Positions 34,714 to 44,985 of a stretch of DNA of 64,000 bases are shown here, one piece after another. The notes under the pieces were generated by a model. That model had not been told where the DNA came from. It searched no databases and was given only the letters and a program-made list of their open reading frames with translations. The stretch lies in the NCBI RefSeq assembly GCF_018502485.1, contig NZ_CP075546.1, one strand, 5' to 3'. The translations under genes were made by a program, and so were the position numbers. Position 1 is the first letter of the stretch. The number at the start of each line of letters is the position of its first letter. This stretch comes from Methanospirillum purgamenti (GTDB lineage Archaea; Halobacteriota; Methanomicrobia; Methanomicrobiales; Methanospirillaceae).

Positions 34714-36684
34714 TTATGAAAAGAAGGCTTTGGTGATATCATCCGGTCTGCCCAGGACCATCACCAGGTCACCACTATTGAGTATCTCTTCTCCACCTGG
34801 ACTGACGGTCATTTGCTGACCCCTTCGGATGGCAACAATTGAAACCTGGAAATTACTCCGTATCATAGTCTCTTTCAACATTTTTTTGGTGTATGGTGAG
34901 CCATCAGAAATCCGGATGGTCCGTATTTCAATGTCAGGAACCAAAACCCGGAGATCATCAAATGTATAAGCAGGGGTATTGATACTCCGGAGCATCTGAT
35001 ATCCACCTGCCCGGATTTCACGTACCAAACGCTCTATCTCCGTTGTCGGAATGAGATATGTATATAAAATGCGGGTAAAAATCTCAACAGCTGTCTCAAA
35101 TTCTTCAGGAATCACCTCATCAGCACCAAGTTCCATGAGGGTCTTGACTTCTCCCATGTACCTGGTTCTGACGATGATATGAATACCTGGATTTAGCATT
35201 CTGGCGGTTTGTACTACCTGCTGTGTTCCAAACGGATCATTGACGACAATAACCAGGACACGTGCTTTCGAAATACCAGCTTTTTTTAGGACTTCTCCCT
35301 GGGCAGCATCACCAAACATTATCGGTTTTCCTTTTGCTTTCTCTTCCCTGACCGTATCAGGGTTCATCTCGATAATACGGTACGGAACCCCGGCAATGTC
35401 GGCTGAGCGTGCAACGTTTTTCCCGTTCAGACCATACCCGACGATGATGATATGATCCACAGGCCCCTGTTCTTGGACATCTGGGCTTTGTTCCCGATTT
35501 GGCATAATCCTACAGAGGGGTGAAGAGAGGGGTGCAGCAATCCTGCCAGACAGGCCCATCAGAATGGGTGCTACTCCCATAGTTACCACTGACACATCAA
35601 GGAACAGTTGAAACTGGTCCTGAGCAAAAAAACCAAGTGATGTTCCCGTGGTTGCTAAAACAAAAGAGAACTCTCCAACCTGGGCTAGAGAAATACCTGT
35701 CATCACACTGGCCCGAGGGGCAAGTCCTGCAAGAAGTGCTGCAATTGTCCCTGCTGCATATTTTACTCCAATGACCAGGAGGACAAGTTCAGCAATAACA
35801 AGGGGATTATTCAGGAAATAATTCACGTTAAATATCATCCCGATGGAGATGAAGAAAAAACTGGTAAACAGATCCCTGAATGGAAGAATACTGGACATGG
35901 CGTGGGTGCTATATTCTGACTCAGAAATGATGATACCAGCAAGAAAAGCACCAAGTGCCATTGAAAGACCGAATTCACTGGTCAGATATGCAACCATGAG
36001 ACAGGTTCCCATTACAATAAAGAGGAACATCTCACGGTTTTTAAGTCTGGCAGCATGGAGAAGCAGGGCAGGAACGACATATCGTGATGCAATGTAGACC
36101 ACCGACACAATGACAACACTTCCGATGACCAGTTTTGCAAGTGACACATCTGGATCTGATGTTCCGGCAAGAACCGGTGTAACCATGACCATAGGGATGA
36201 CTATCAAATCCTGAAAGATGAGGATGCCAAGGGTTGCCCTGCCATGGGGACTGTCTACCTCCATCCGGTCTGCCAGGACTTTCATTACAATGGCGGTGGA
36301 TGAAAGTGAGATGAGCATACCCCAGAAGAATGCATGAGCAATATCCATCCCGGTTACCTGCATGAGCACAGTCCAGATAATTATCGTTGTGATTACCTGG
36401 GTAAGGCCGCCGATGAGGACATAGCGTCTGCTTTTGAGAATCCTGGAAACAGAAAATTCAAGTCCTATTGTAAAGAGCAGAAATATTACACCCAGTTCGG
36501 CAAAGAAACTTATCGACTCTTCATTGGTGATAAGACCTAAACCTGCCGGACCTGCTATCAGACCTGCTATTAAAAATGCCACAACCGAGGGGATCTTCAC
36601 ACGGTACAAAATGATAAGGAGAAGGACTGCGATGAGGAAAACCACCACAATCCCGGTGAAAAGTGACGCTAGCTGCCCTTCCAT
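34714..36684 (-). CDS. CPA2 cation:proton antiporter with RCK domains, KefB-like
   Basis: A monovalent cation/H+ antiporter of the CPA2 family. About 12-13 transmembrane helices fill residues 1-390. A TrkA-N (RCK) domain follows, with the Rossmann motif HIIIVGYGLNGKNVA at about 413, then a TrkA-C domain at about 575-655. The DNA/membrane motif FLLFTIGLEFS is typical. It likely exports K+ or Na+ in response to nucleotide binding by the RCK domain. Confidence 0.9.
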   Translation of the reverse strand: MEGQLASLFTGIVVVFLIAVLLLIILYRVKIPSVVAFLIAGLIAGPAGLGLITNEESISFFAELGVIFLLFTIGLEFSVSRILKSRRYVLIGGLTQVITTIIIWTVLMQVTGMDIAHAFFWGMLISLSSTAIVMKVLADRMEVDSPHGRATLGILIFQDLIVIPMVMVTPVLAGTSDPDVSLAKLVIGSVVIVSVVYIASRYVVPALLLHAARLKNREMFLFIVMGTCLMVAYLTSEFGLSMALGAFLAGIIISESEYSTHAMSSILPFRDLFTSFFFISIGMIFNVNYFLNNPLVIAELVLLVIGVKYAAGTIAALLAGLAPRASVMTGISLAQVGEFSFVLATTGTSLGFFAQDQFQLFLDVSVVTMGVAPILMGLSGRIAAPLSSPLCRIMPNREQSPDVQEQGPVDHIIIVGYGLNGKNVARSADIAGVPYRIIEMNPDTVREEKAKGKPIMFGDAAQGEVLKKAGISKARVLVIVVNDPFGTQQVVQTARMLNPGIHIIVRTRYMGEVKTLMELGADEVIPEEFETAVEIFTRILYTYLIPTTEIERLVREIRAGGYQMLRSINTPAYTFDDLRVLVPDIEIRTIRISDGSPYTKKMLKETMIRSNFQVSIVAIRRGQQMTVSPGGEEILNSGDLVMVLGRPDDITKAFFS

Positions 36685-36755
36685 GAACTGACTATCATGG
36701 CACCTGATACCACTAGGTTCTTTTCATGAAAAGGCAGAAACCATCTCTGGAGATT

Positions 36756-37676
36756 ATGACGGAGAGGCAATACCGAATAGCTGGAGCAGCAGATATCGGA
36801 GGTACCAATACCCGTGTGGGACTTGTTCAGGAGGATGGAAAAATTATCCGGATGTTGCGGTTTCCAACTCCGGTCACAGGAACAGCTGGTGACATACCAC
36901 TTTCTATTGCCCGGGCCATTCATGATATCGCGGGTGACATACCTCTTGCAGGTCTAGGAATTGCAGCTGCAGGGCCGCTCGATATCAGGGCCGGAATCCT
37001 GGATCACCCTCCGAACATCCCTTTTGACACTGTCCCTATTGTTGTCCCTCTCATGGAGGAAACACACCTTCCGGTTATATTCCGGAATGACTGCCGGGCA
37101 GCAGTACTCGGTGAGGTGTGTGCCGGAGGAGCCAGTGGATATGATACGGTCGTCTATATCACCATCTCAACCGGAATAGGAGGCGGGGTATTTACTCATG
37201 GAAGAGTTCTCACCGGTCGGGGGGGAAATGCAGGAGAGATTGGACACTTCCCGGTTGATTCTACCTATACATTTCCATGTACGTGTGGCCTTTCTGGTCA
37301 TTGGGAAGGATTTGCATCAGGAAGAGGAATTCCTGTTTTTTTCAAGGAATGGTGCATTGCTCATAATCTTCCCTGTACAATGACAATTGCCTCTGACATT
37401 CTCCAACTCTCCATAACTGATCCCGTGTATAGTGGATTTCTCGATGCTCTTGCTCAGATAAATGGCAGGGGACTCTCGGCAGTGATAGTAGCATATGATC
37501 CTGACTGTATCATACTGGATGGAACTGTTATCCAAAGTCATCCAGACTTGCTTGATCAGGCTCTTTTGTATACTGACCGGTACCTTGACCTGCCAGACTG
37601 CAAATTAAGCCTGTTACATGGGGATGCTCCACTTATTGGTGCTGCTATGGCGGTGTTTCATCCGGAGATGATATAA
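36756..37676 (+). CDS. ROK family sugar kinase, glucokinase-like
   Basis: The ROK fold is shown by the ATP-binding DIGGTNTRVGL near the N-terminus, ISTGIGGGVF, GNAGEIGH and the zinc-binding CTCGLSGHWE. It probably phosphorylates a hexose such as glucose or N-acetylmannosamine. The start at 36756 (MTERQYRIAGA) follows a GGAGAT ribosome binding site; the longer reading from 36726 is less likely. The product has 306 residues. Confidence 0.88.
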   Translation: MTERQYRIAGAADIGGTNTRVGLVQEDGKIIRMLRFPTPVTGTAGDIPLSIARAIHDIAGDIPLAGLGIAAAGPLDIRAGILDHPPNIPFDTVPIVVPLMEETHLPVIFRNDCRAAVLGEVCAGGASGYDTVVYITISTGIGGGVFTHGRVLTGRGGNAGEIGHFPVDSTYTFPCTCGLSGHWEGFASGRGIPVFFKEWCIAHNLPCTMTIASDILQLSITDPVYSGFLDALAQINGRGLSAVIVAYDPDCIILDGTVIQSHPDLLDQALLYTDRYLDLPDCKLSLLHGDAPLIGAAMAVFHPEMI

Positions 37677-37723
37677 ACCAGGTTCATATGATTTGAAAAA
37701 CCAAGGAACATACGGAAAAGAAG

Positions 37724-39640
37724 ATGAGAGTAGCACACATTTTTATTCTTCTCCTGTTCATCTGGATTATTCCGGTGGGTATGGGGGAGGAGGCACAGGA
37801 TGACAGAACACAGGATCTGTCACACAACCTCCTGGTAATATACATGATAGCCGGTGATCTGGAGAGCAATTACCAGGCGGCGACCATGAATATCGCGGAG
37901 CTCCTTGATGGGTATGGGGAGACCAGTGAGGAGGATCTTCAGATTGTTCTCGCGTATGGGGGATCAAAAACACCTGGATTTGAAGGAGTGACCTATGTTA
38001 CCGTGAAAGAGCTGATGGATGATGCATCAGATGGAACAATCGGTAATGCCGAGAATGTCTTGTATTATAATCCAGATGCTGACATGAGCGATCGGAAAAT
38101 CCTTGAACACTTTCTCTCATGGACAGGAGAGAATTATCATGCTGATCGGAAGATTCTCGTGTTCTGGGATCATGGCAGTGGATATGATGGATTTGGTGTA
38201 GATGAGGTTACCGAAGGTCTGCTATCGCTTACGGATATATCAGAGGCTCTTGAGTCATCCAACAGCACTTTTGACCTGATTGGGTATGATGCCTGTCTCA
38301 TGGGGGCACTTGAGGTTGCCAAAGCCATGGAACCATATGGGATACTCATGATTGGATCAGAAGAGACTGAACCTGGGACCGGCTGGGAGTATGAAACCTG
38401 GATCAAAGCCCTTGGTGATAATCCTGACATAGAGTATGAGGAACTGGGTCGAATCATAGTGGACGCCTATATGACTCGTCTTGATGACACTGGCAAAACG
38501 CTTTCGGTTATCGACCTTACGAAGATCCCGGCCCTGATTGAGGCGTTGGACAACCTTGGTACCAACCTGATGCCATACACTCAGTCTCTGGACGGATACC
38601 GGATTGTTGGGAAAGCATACCAGGTACCAGCCAGGTATGGTGCTGATAACCGTGAAGGCGGAGAGACATCGGTTGATCTGAGTTCGTTCCTGATGGTCAT
38701 CGGAAATCAGACACCTGACCTTGCCGATGAGGTATCCACCGTTAGTGCACTTATTGATGAAACGGTCTTGTATCACCGAAATGATGACTTTGTTCCTGAA
38801 TCAGGAGGGATTTCTATCATGTCCCCAAGCCGTATTACCCCTGATATCTATGAGGAACTTGGGGATGATGGACGGATTGCTCCTGGATGGGATTCGTTTT
38901 TTTTAAATCTTCTTGAAGTATCAGGACAGGACACAGAAAAACCTGAGATTGTCACGTCAGGAACCTGTTTTGTTGTAGATGATCCCTCAAATACAGCATC
39001 AGTTTATGCAGAGTATTACTCTGTTGATGAAGATGATCTCATTCTTCTTGGAGATGAGCCCCTTGAAGCTGATGAAAATGGAGAATATACTCTTCCTGAT
39101 TGGGATGGTCGATGGTTTTACCTGGAGGATGCGAAAGATACCAATAATTATGCCCTGATAGGAATGAGTTATGATTCCATTGTCCCATCTGGATCTCTCC
39201 TGTTCACGTCAGAAATTGATCTTATCCGAGGATCACTCAATACCTCTGCGGTCCTGAATGTCTATGTGAATCTGCAAACCGGAGAAACCAAACTCGTTGC
39301 TTGTCCATATACCCTTCGTCCGAATGGAGTAGTGCAGTTTTCGCGTCAAAATCTTGAATTAAAGCCCAATGACACGGTTTATTCATATGCCTGGATGATC
39401 GATGAGACTGCTACAACTGGTGGAGAATGGGTTGAGATTGGTGCATTGGATATTACTGAAGATACAAAACTTATCTACGACATCCTCCCTGATGGCACTT
39501 ATGCCCAGGCACTCTATGCAGAGTATGGGAACAAACCTGGTGATTATGCAGGAATAAAACTGTTCCAGATTGAAAATGGAGAGGTAAATCTTACGGAGAG
39601 TGAGACAAATATCACATCAGTGGACGAACCTGAAGAATAA
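37724..39640 (+). CDS. Clostripain-like secreted cysteine peptidase 1
   Basis: A peptidase C11 (clostripain) family member with a signal peptide (residues 1-21). The catalytic histidine is H150 in WDHGSG and the catalytic cysteine C191 in YDACLMG. A C-terminal beta-rich region of about 230 residues follows the catalytic domain. The family cleaves after basic residues; the extracellular target here is unknown. A close paralogue overlaps its 3' end by 41 nt. Confidence 0.9.
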   Translation: MRVAHIFILLLFIWIIPVGMGEEAQDDRTQDLSHNLLVIYMIAGDLESNYQAATMNIAELLDGYGETSEEDLQIVLAYGGSKTPGFEGVTYVTVKELMDDASDGTIGNAENVLYYNPDADMSDRKILEHFLSWTGENYHADRKILVFWDHGSGYDGFGVDEVTEGLLSLTDISEALESSNSTFDLIGYDACLMGALEVAKAMEPYGILMIGSEETEPGTGWEYETWIKALGDNPDIEYEELGRIIVDAYMTRLDDTGKTLSVIDLTKIPALIEALDNLGTNLMPYTQSLDGYRIVGKAYQVPARYGADNREGGETSVDLSSFLMVIGNQTPDLADEVSTVSALIDETVLYHRNDDFVPESGGISIMSPSRITPDIYEELGDDGRIAPGWDSFFLNLLEVSGQDTEKPEIVTSGTCFVVDDPSNTASVYAEYYSVDEDDLILLGDEPLEADENGEYTLPDWDGRWFYLEDAKDTNNYALIGMSYDSIVPSGSLLFTSEIDLIRGSLNTSAVLNVYVNLQTGETKLVACPYTLRPNGVVQFSRQNLELKPNDTVYSYAWMIDETATTGGEWVEIGALDITEDTKLIYDILPDGTYAQALYAEYGNKPGDYAGIKLFQIENGEVNLTESETNITSVDEPEE

Positions 39641-40916
39641 AACTGGTAGTTTATTCAGGAGTTCAGGCATTGGAGGGAGAAAGGCCATTTTCTTCATATG
39701 CCATTTATTTTTACTTTTTTCGTTTGTTGCATTTCCATCAGCAGCAGATCAAAATAGTACGATTCTCATCGCACTCTATGCATCAGGCGGGACTCTTGAG
39801 CAGGAGCTGGGGCTCATCACCGATGATTTTAAGCAGGTCGTAAAGGGGGCTGAAAATCTCTCTGAAACAATTGATATTCTCGCTGCTTATGGAGGTGCAG
39901 ACAAACCCGGATGGCATGGGATGACGATAGCGAACCTGACCGACCTCAGGATAGACCTTGAGGATGGTGAACTTGGCAATACCAGTGCATATCAGATTTA
40001 TTATCCGGATGCGAACATGGGAGACCCTCAAATACTTTCCCTGTTTTTATCATATATTTCTGAAAACTATCCTTCAAATCGGACTTTTCTTATTTTTATC
40101 GGACATGGACAGGCATACACAGGGATGCTATTTGACCAGAACCATGACGAGGATGGTCTTACCATTGGTGAACTCTCAGAAAGCTTTGGGACAGGACCAT
40201 GGGATATTGATCTTATCGGGTTTGACTCCTGCCTCATGGGATGCCTTGAAGTGCTTTCTGGTCTTTCACCGTACGCTTCATATATAATCGCGAGTGAAGA
40301 GGCAGAACCGGCAGAAGGCTGGCCATATGAACAATGGATCTCATATATCTCAAGTCACCCTCATGCATCGGTTGAAGAATATGCCTTTACTCTTGCTGAA
40401 GAATATATGAAAAATCCCCGACCAGGCAAAACAATTGCTCTCTTAGATCCTAAGATGGCAGATTTTCTGACTGCTCAACTGGATCAGTTTGCGAAAGATC
40501 TGCATGCCCTTGCAGGAACCACCGAAGGATGCCTGAGTATCAGGATCGCCCTTGAAAATACACAACAATTTGGTTTGACCGGAACCGGAGAACTGGAAGA
40601 AGCAACCATGGATCTCTACTCTTTTGCAGATAATATCCAGAAACAGACGCATTACCTCTCTGCATCTGCATCCGGTGTCCGTGATGGCATAAATAAAACC
40701 GTTCTCTTTTCCCGGCATGATGAGCACATACCGGGTGCTTATGGAATAGCGGTTCTTTCACCTGTTCTTATTCATCCGGTTTTTTATGAGTATTATCGAG
40801 AGAGTGCATTTATCACTCCTTCATGGGACCGTTTTATTATCCGGTATCTTTCGTGCCCAAAAGATGAGGATTTAGTGCTGCTTTCTCCTGAAAAAGAACG
40901 CGATACTGAGACATAA
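39600..40916 (+). CDS. Clostripain-like secreted cysteine peptidase 2
   Basis: A second C11 peptidase with H169 (IGHGQ) and C211 (FDSCLMG). It lacks the long C-terminal extension of its neighbour. The only canonical start is a GTG at 39600 inside the upstream gene, preceded by CGGAGA. This puts about 28 polar residues before the signal-like hydrophobic stretch (AIFFICHLFLLFSFVAF), so the true start could be a rare codon nearer to it. Its 3' end overlaps the convergent TPR gene by 45 nt. Confidence 0.85.
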   Translation: MRQISHQWTNLKNKTGSLFRSSGIGGRKAIFFICHLFLLFSFVAFPSAADQNSTILIALYASGGTLEQELGLITDDFKQVVKGAENLSETIDILAAYGGADKPGWHGMTIANLTDLRIDLEDGELGNTSAYQIYYPDANMGDPQILSLFLSYISENYPSNRTFLIFIGHGQAYTGMLFDQNHDEDGLTIGELSESFGTGPWDIDLIGFDSCLMGCLEVLSGLSPYASYIIASEEAEPAEGWPYEQWISYISSHPHASVEEYAFTLAEEYMKNPRPGKTIALLDPKMADFLTAQLDQFAKDLHALAGTTEGCLSIRIALENTQQFGLTGTGELEEATMDLYSFADNIQKQTHYLSASASGVRDGINKTVLFSRHDEHIPGAYGIAVLSPVLIHPVFYEYYRESAFITPSWDRFIIRYLSCPKDEDLVLLSPEKERDTET

Positions 40917-42605
40917 TGCCCCAGCAATCGGAATGATGCTCAGGGGTGTCTCCTTTTGTATGGATTCAAGTGCCTGAATCTTGAGAAGGATTCCGGTAAG
41001 GTTTGGCTGGATATCCATTGCTTTCCGGTAGGCATCCTCTGCCCCTTCCCGGTTCCCGGTGAGAGCCAGGATGTCACCATACTGCTCATACAGCATCCCG
41101 GAATCTGGTCTTTTTACCAGAATGTCATGGTACAATGCCAGAGCTTCAGATTCCCGTCCGGCCCTCACGAGGGTTGTTGCTTTCCCTTTCCTGACCTGGT
41201 CGGGATCAGATGAGTTGAGTACCTCAGAATCCCACACATCCAGGGCATCCTGGTACCGACCCAGTTTCTCATATATCTCGGCCATTCTCCCCTGAAGTGC
41301 GATGTTCGTAGGATCTGCACTGATAGCCAGTTCCAGTGAAGTAAGGGCGGTCTCCGGATCTCCAAGGGTTACCAGGTTTCGACTTTTTGCAGCAAGTGCC
41401 TGGCTGTTTCGAGGGTCAAGCTGAAGTGCTGCTTCATATGCAATGTCAGCCTCCTGGATTCTTCCAAGGCCGGAAAGACAATTCCCCTTACCAACCCAGG
41501 CTGGTGCATACTGCGGATTCATTGTACAGGTTATCTCAAATACTGCAAGTCCTTCCTTACTCCGTGACAATCCGTAAAGGGCATTCCCCTTACCAACCCA
41601 GGCACTGAAATCATTCCGATTAAGTGCAATTGCCTGCTCATATGCTGCCAATGCCTCATCATACCGTTTTTCCAGCATCAGGACATCCCCGATACTTTTC
41701 CAGACGGTTGAGTCAGTTTTGTTCAGCTTTAATGCCATCTGAAATGCTTTTACTGCATCTTCATACCGCTTGAGTGTCGTAAACACCTGACCGAGTGATG
41801 TCCATGCCTTCAAATCCTGCGGATCAATACTTAATGCATCCTCATACGCGTCAATGGCGTCCTCATATCTCTCAAGATCTGCCAGAGCCATCCCTTTGTT
41901 GGTAAATGCAACTGCATCCTTTGGATTGTATGTAAGGGCCATCTCATAACTTTTCAATGCATCCTGTAGATTATCAAGATTATACTGGGCGTTCCCCTTG
42001 TTATACCATGCTTTACTATCTTTACTGTCTTTTTGCAGGGCTATTTCATATGCAGAGACTGCTTCCTGAAAGTTCCCCTGGTTATAATGAGCATTCCCTT
42101 TGGCAAACCAGGTCTCTTCATTATCAGGATCTATCTGAATTGCTGCATCATATGCACGGATTGCTTCCTCATACTGCTGCTGATCAGAGAGAACATTTCC
42201 TTTTGCCATCCAGGCCTGAACATCATATGGATCTAACTGGATAGCGACATCATATGCGGCATATGCTTCATTCAGCAGGTTTTTGCTATACAGAGCATTC
42301 CCTTTATTGTACCAATAATCAGAATTACGGGGATCAAGACCTATGGCCACCTCATATGATGCGATTGCCTCATCTACCTGACCCAGTTTATATAAAGAAA
42401 CTCCTTTATTGTACCATGGCGCTGCATTGGATGGATCAAGTTCAATTGCTCGTTCAAATGCTTCAATGGCTTCAGAGTACATACCCTGACTGTAAAAGGC
42501 ATTCCCGTCAGAGATCAGATCATCAGATTGTGAAGATAAAACTGGCATTACAAGGAGCATCAGAGCCAGAATTATGAAAAGATGAACCGGACGGGAAGCG
42601 GTCAT
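40872..42605 (-). CDS. TPR-repeat protein with signal peptide and C-terminal anchor
   Basis: A 577-residue protein with a signal peptide (MTASRPVHLFIILALMLLVM), about 14-15 tandem 34-residue TPR units (patterns like AWYNKGNALY and AIxxYExALxLDP) and one C-terminal helix followed by RRKQH. That topology places the repeats outside the membrane with a cytoplasmic tail. It is probably a scaffold for surface or secreted proteins. The neighbouring clostripains run convergently. Confidence 0.9.
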   Translation of the reverse strand: MTASRPVHLFIILALMLLVMPVLSSQSDDLISDGNAFYSQGMYSEAIEAFERAIELDPSNAAPWYNKGVSLYKLGQVDEAIASYEVAIGLDPRNSDYWYNKGNALYSKNLLNEAYAAYDVAIQLDPYDVQAWMAKGNVLSDQQQYEEAIRAYDAAIQIDPDNEETWFAKGNAHYNQGNFQEAVSAYEIALQKDSKDSKAWYNKGNAQYNLDNLQDALKSYEMALTYNPKDAVAFTNKGMALADLERYEDAIDAYEDALSIDPQDLKAWTSLGQVFTTLKRYEDAVKAFQMALKLNKTDSTVWKSIGDVLMLEKRYDEALAAYEQAIALNRNDFSAWVGKGNALYGLSRSKEGLAVFEITCTMNPQYAPAWVGKGNCLSGLGRIQEADIAYEAALQLDPRNSQALAAKSRNLVTLGDPETALTSLELAISADPTNIALQGRMAEIYEKLGRYQDALDVWDSEVLNSSDPDQVRKGKATTLVRAGRESEALALYHDILVKRPDSGMLYEQYGDILALTGNREGAEDAYRKAMDIQPNLTGILLKIQALESIQKETPLSIIPIAGALCLSIAFFFRRKQH

Positions 42606-42629
42606 GGTAGCGAAGTTTCTCCTGTGTAC

Positions 42630-44033
42630 CTAAATAGTTTCCAACCTGGGGGTATGAGTTCTTGCTTCTGCCCGTCGTATTCTCACGAGTGGTGAACTTT
42701 TTTGCAAAAACTCACTGAGAAAGGGTTCAAACCCTGGTTGCCAGCATTCCATCCCTGAATATACTAAATATTCTTCTTTCATGGTATGTTTTACATGTTT
42801 TCCAAGAGCCGTTGCAAATACTTCTGATGAGGAGAGTAAATCAAGTGCCCGCCTGTATTTTCGTGGCATTTCCACTCCATATCTGCCTTCTCGGATGAAT
42901 GGACCGGCAAATATGATATCGGAGTGAATATATTTTTCAATAAATTTGGCTGCATTTACATGAGCAGTAACCGGCGGTCCTGCATGATACCTGACAGCAG
43001 GGAGGGTGTCTACAAGAAGCTCGAATAATAACATGCTCCGGTCTTCAAGCATCCAAGTATCTGCCCGGGCAATTACAAATTCATTCCTTTTGAGTAGGTC
43101 AACCAGGGTATGCAGACTTTTTCTGAGCTGAGGAACAACAATGTCTTCGATAAACGGCGGAGTTTTAAAAGTCATTGCGATAAATGCTGACTCCCGACCT
43201 TTTAACAAGGAACTCACCTCTTCTTCGGTCAGGATACATATAGGCGGGCGATAAAAAAACCACTTGGATGGCGATTTTAAATATCCCTGACAGAGCTCAA
43301 TGAACTCAAGGAGTTTTGTTTCAGATACTGAAGCAGAAACATTCCTGCATGGATCAACAGGATCAATGACAACAAGTGGTTCTTCAAACCATTTTGCTGC
43401 ATGCTGTTCGATATCGATGAACTTTCCTGGTTTCCACTGGGTAGCTTCTTTGAGCAGGTCATGAAATCCACCATGATAAAGGATGAGAAGTTCGCACAGG
43501 TATCCTGCAAATCCCTCGGTCATCTGGTCAGATCCGTACACTCCTCCTGCTTTAACAAACTGTTTTAAAAGCAGAACATCATCTGTGTACTGATCTATGC
43601 GGGCTTTGATGTATCGGTTATGAAATGGTGTCCGGTCAACTGCACTTTGAATTCCAGTTGCTTCTTGTACCTGGTAGCAGGGAACAAGATCCACATCAAG
43701 TCCCTCTATGGTGGCGTTCAGGTAAGGATGTTCAGCATACTTCTCCCTGATAGTATCAGTATATTGCTTTGCAATGTTCCAGGCAAGGGCCAATCCCTCT
43801 CGTTCCAGATCCTCGCGTGGGAGGGAAGGGTCAAAAAGCATGAACACATCAAGGTCGCGATCACCATGCACACAGGTCTTTCTGGCAACAGATCCGACCA
43901 TCATCCCATCAGCCTTACCTGACGCTTGGATATCTGCAATAAGCCGGTCAGCAAGTGCGTACATCCGGTCTAACTCATCCCCGGTTGGGCGGATCTCTGC
44001 CAGGACTGACTGCTCCAGATCAGAAAATCTCAT
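42630..44033 (-). CDS. cca: Archaeal CCA-adding enzyme
   Basis: The class I tRNA nucleotidyltransferase adds or repairs the 3' CCA of tRNAs; consistent with this, none of the three tRNA genes here encodes CCA. The nucleotidyltransferase signature is MVGSVARKT with HGDRDLDVFMLF and the third carboxylate in IEGLDVDLVPCY. The length of 467 residues is normal. It overlaps thpR by 4 nt. Confidence 0.95.
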   Translation of the reverse strand: MRFSDLEQSVLAEIRPTGDELDRMYALADRLIADIQASGKADGMMVGSVARKTCVHGDRDLDVFMLFDPSLPREDLEREGLALAWNIAKQYTDTIREKYAEHPYLNATIEGLDVDLVPCYQVQEATGIQSAVDRTPFHNRYIKARIDQYTDDVLLLKQFVKAGGVYGSDQMTEGFAGYLCELLILYHGGFHDLLKEATQWKPGKFIDIEQHAAKWFEEPLVVIDPVDPCRNVSASVSETKLLEFIELCQGYLKSPSKWFFYRPPICILTEEEVSSLLKGRESAFIAMTFKTPPFIEDIVVPQLRKSLHTLVDLLKRNEFVIARADTWMLEDRSMLLFELLVDTLPAVRYHAGPPVTAHVNAAKFIEKYIHSDIIFAGPFIREGRYGVEMPRKYRRALDLLSSSEVFATALGKHVKHTMKEEYLVYSGMECWQPGFEPFLSEFLQKSSPLVRIRRAEARTHTPRLETI

Positions 44034-44581
44034 GCATTCCCCTGTAAAGGTACCCGGAGAATATCTGTATATAATGGGCCGTCAGGGGTGAGTTCACTCT
44101 TTTTTAAAATGAACTCTTTCACTGGAATCGTTCCGGAGCAGGATGTGGATATCTCTGCCAGAGCATCAAAGAGCGATTGGTGGAACTGACGAACTCGTGC
44201 GATAGTAATATGTGCCCTGAACTTTCTTTTCTCTGGATCAAATCCAAGTGAGGAGAGAGCTGTATCAATGTTCTCGGCAAGATTCCGGCATTGTCCTGAA
44301 TCATTTACCTCTGCCCAGACCACCCGGGGAGCCCGCTGACTATTGGTTCCAATTAATCCTACCTCCATCGAGAATGGTGGCACGTCGATGGTTTGCAGTA
44401 TGTCGGTGATGGATGTGAGGGAAGAACCACTTACCTCTCCAATAAATTTGAGTGTGATGTGCATTGACTCCTGTTCAACCAGCGTAAGACGGGCTCTACA
44501 TGAACGCAGAGTATTTTGAGCGTCCCTGAACTGATCACTGATATCGTCAGGAAGGTCGATAGCAACGAATAAACGAACCAT
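44030..44581 (-). CDS. thpR: RNA 2',3'-cyclic phosphodiesterase (2H family)
   Basis: This 2H phosphoesterase (formerly called 2'-5' RNA ligase) opens 2',3'-cyclic phosphates. The two HxT motifs are MHITLKF (about residue 47) and RAHITIARV (about 130). It has 183 residues. Its pairing with cca is common in methanogens and suggests tRNA 3'-end or splicing-related maintenance. Confidence 0.92.
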   Translation of the reverse strand: MVRLFVAIDLPDDISDQFRDAQNTLRSCRARLTLVEQESMHITLKFIGEVSGSSLTSITDILQTIDVPPFSMEVGLIGTNSQRAPRVVWAEVNDSGQCRNLAENIDTALSSLGFDPEKRKFRAHITIARVRQFHQSLFDALAEISTSCSGTIPVKEFILKKSELTPDGPLYTDILRVPLQGNA

Positions 44582-44725
44582 TCTGCGATATTATGTCTTT
44601 ATCTTATGAGATAAGGGAGTTTTGATCATGCATGTGTTTTCATCCATGTATTTAAATGGATATATGGAAAGGGATTACTGCCCGGATCCATTATTCATGA
44701 AGCAGTCAAATGATTATTGATCATT

Positions 44726-44980
44726 ATGGGGGCGGTCTTTATCGTATATACACTTGAGTTTTGTCCGCGTTGTGAAATTCTCAAGGATTTTCTTACATCT
44801 CACCAGATTCCTTTCACGGTTGCAGACATGTCGTCTGCAAAAGCACTCACTGAGCTCCGCGTGAATGGTGTCTTTGTCCAGGAGGCCCCTGTCCTTCAGG
44901 TCGGGAAAAAGTTTCTGACCTCTAAGGAACTTTTTAGCGGCGATTCCGTGAATGAAGATCAAATATTGCAGCTCTGCTAG
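44726..44980 (+). CDS. Glutaredoxin-like redoxin (NrdH type)
   Basis: An 84-residue thioredoxin-fold protein with the redox motif CPRC (LEFCPRCEIL) near the N-terminus. Position 5 nt before nrdD matches the class III ribonucleotide reductase type that takes electrons from a redoxin rather than formate, known from Methanosarcina. The start at 44726 (MGAVFIV) is preferred over a TTG at 44717. Confidence 0.85.
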   Translation: MGAVFIVYTLEFCPRCEILKDFLTSHQIPFTVADMSSAKALTELRVNGVFVQEAPVLQVGKKFLTSKELFSGDSVNEDQILQLC

Positions 44981-44985
44981 GTGAT

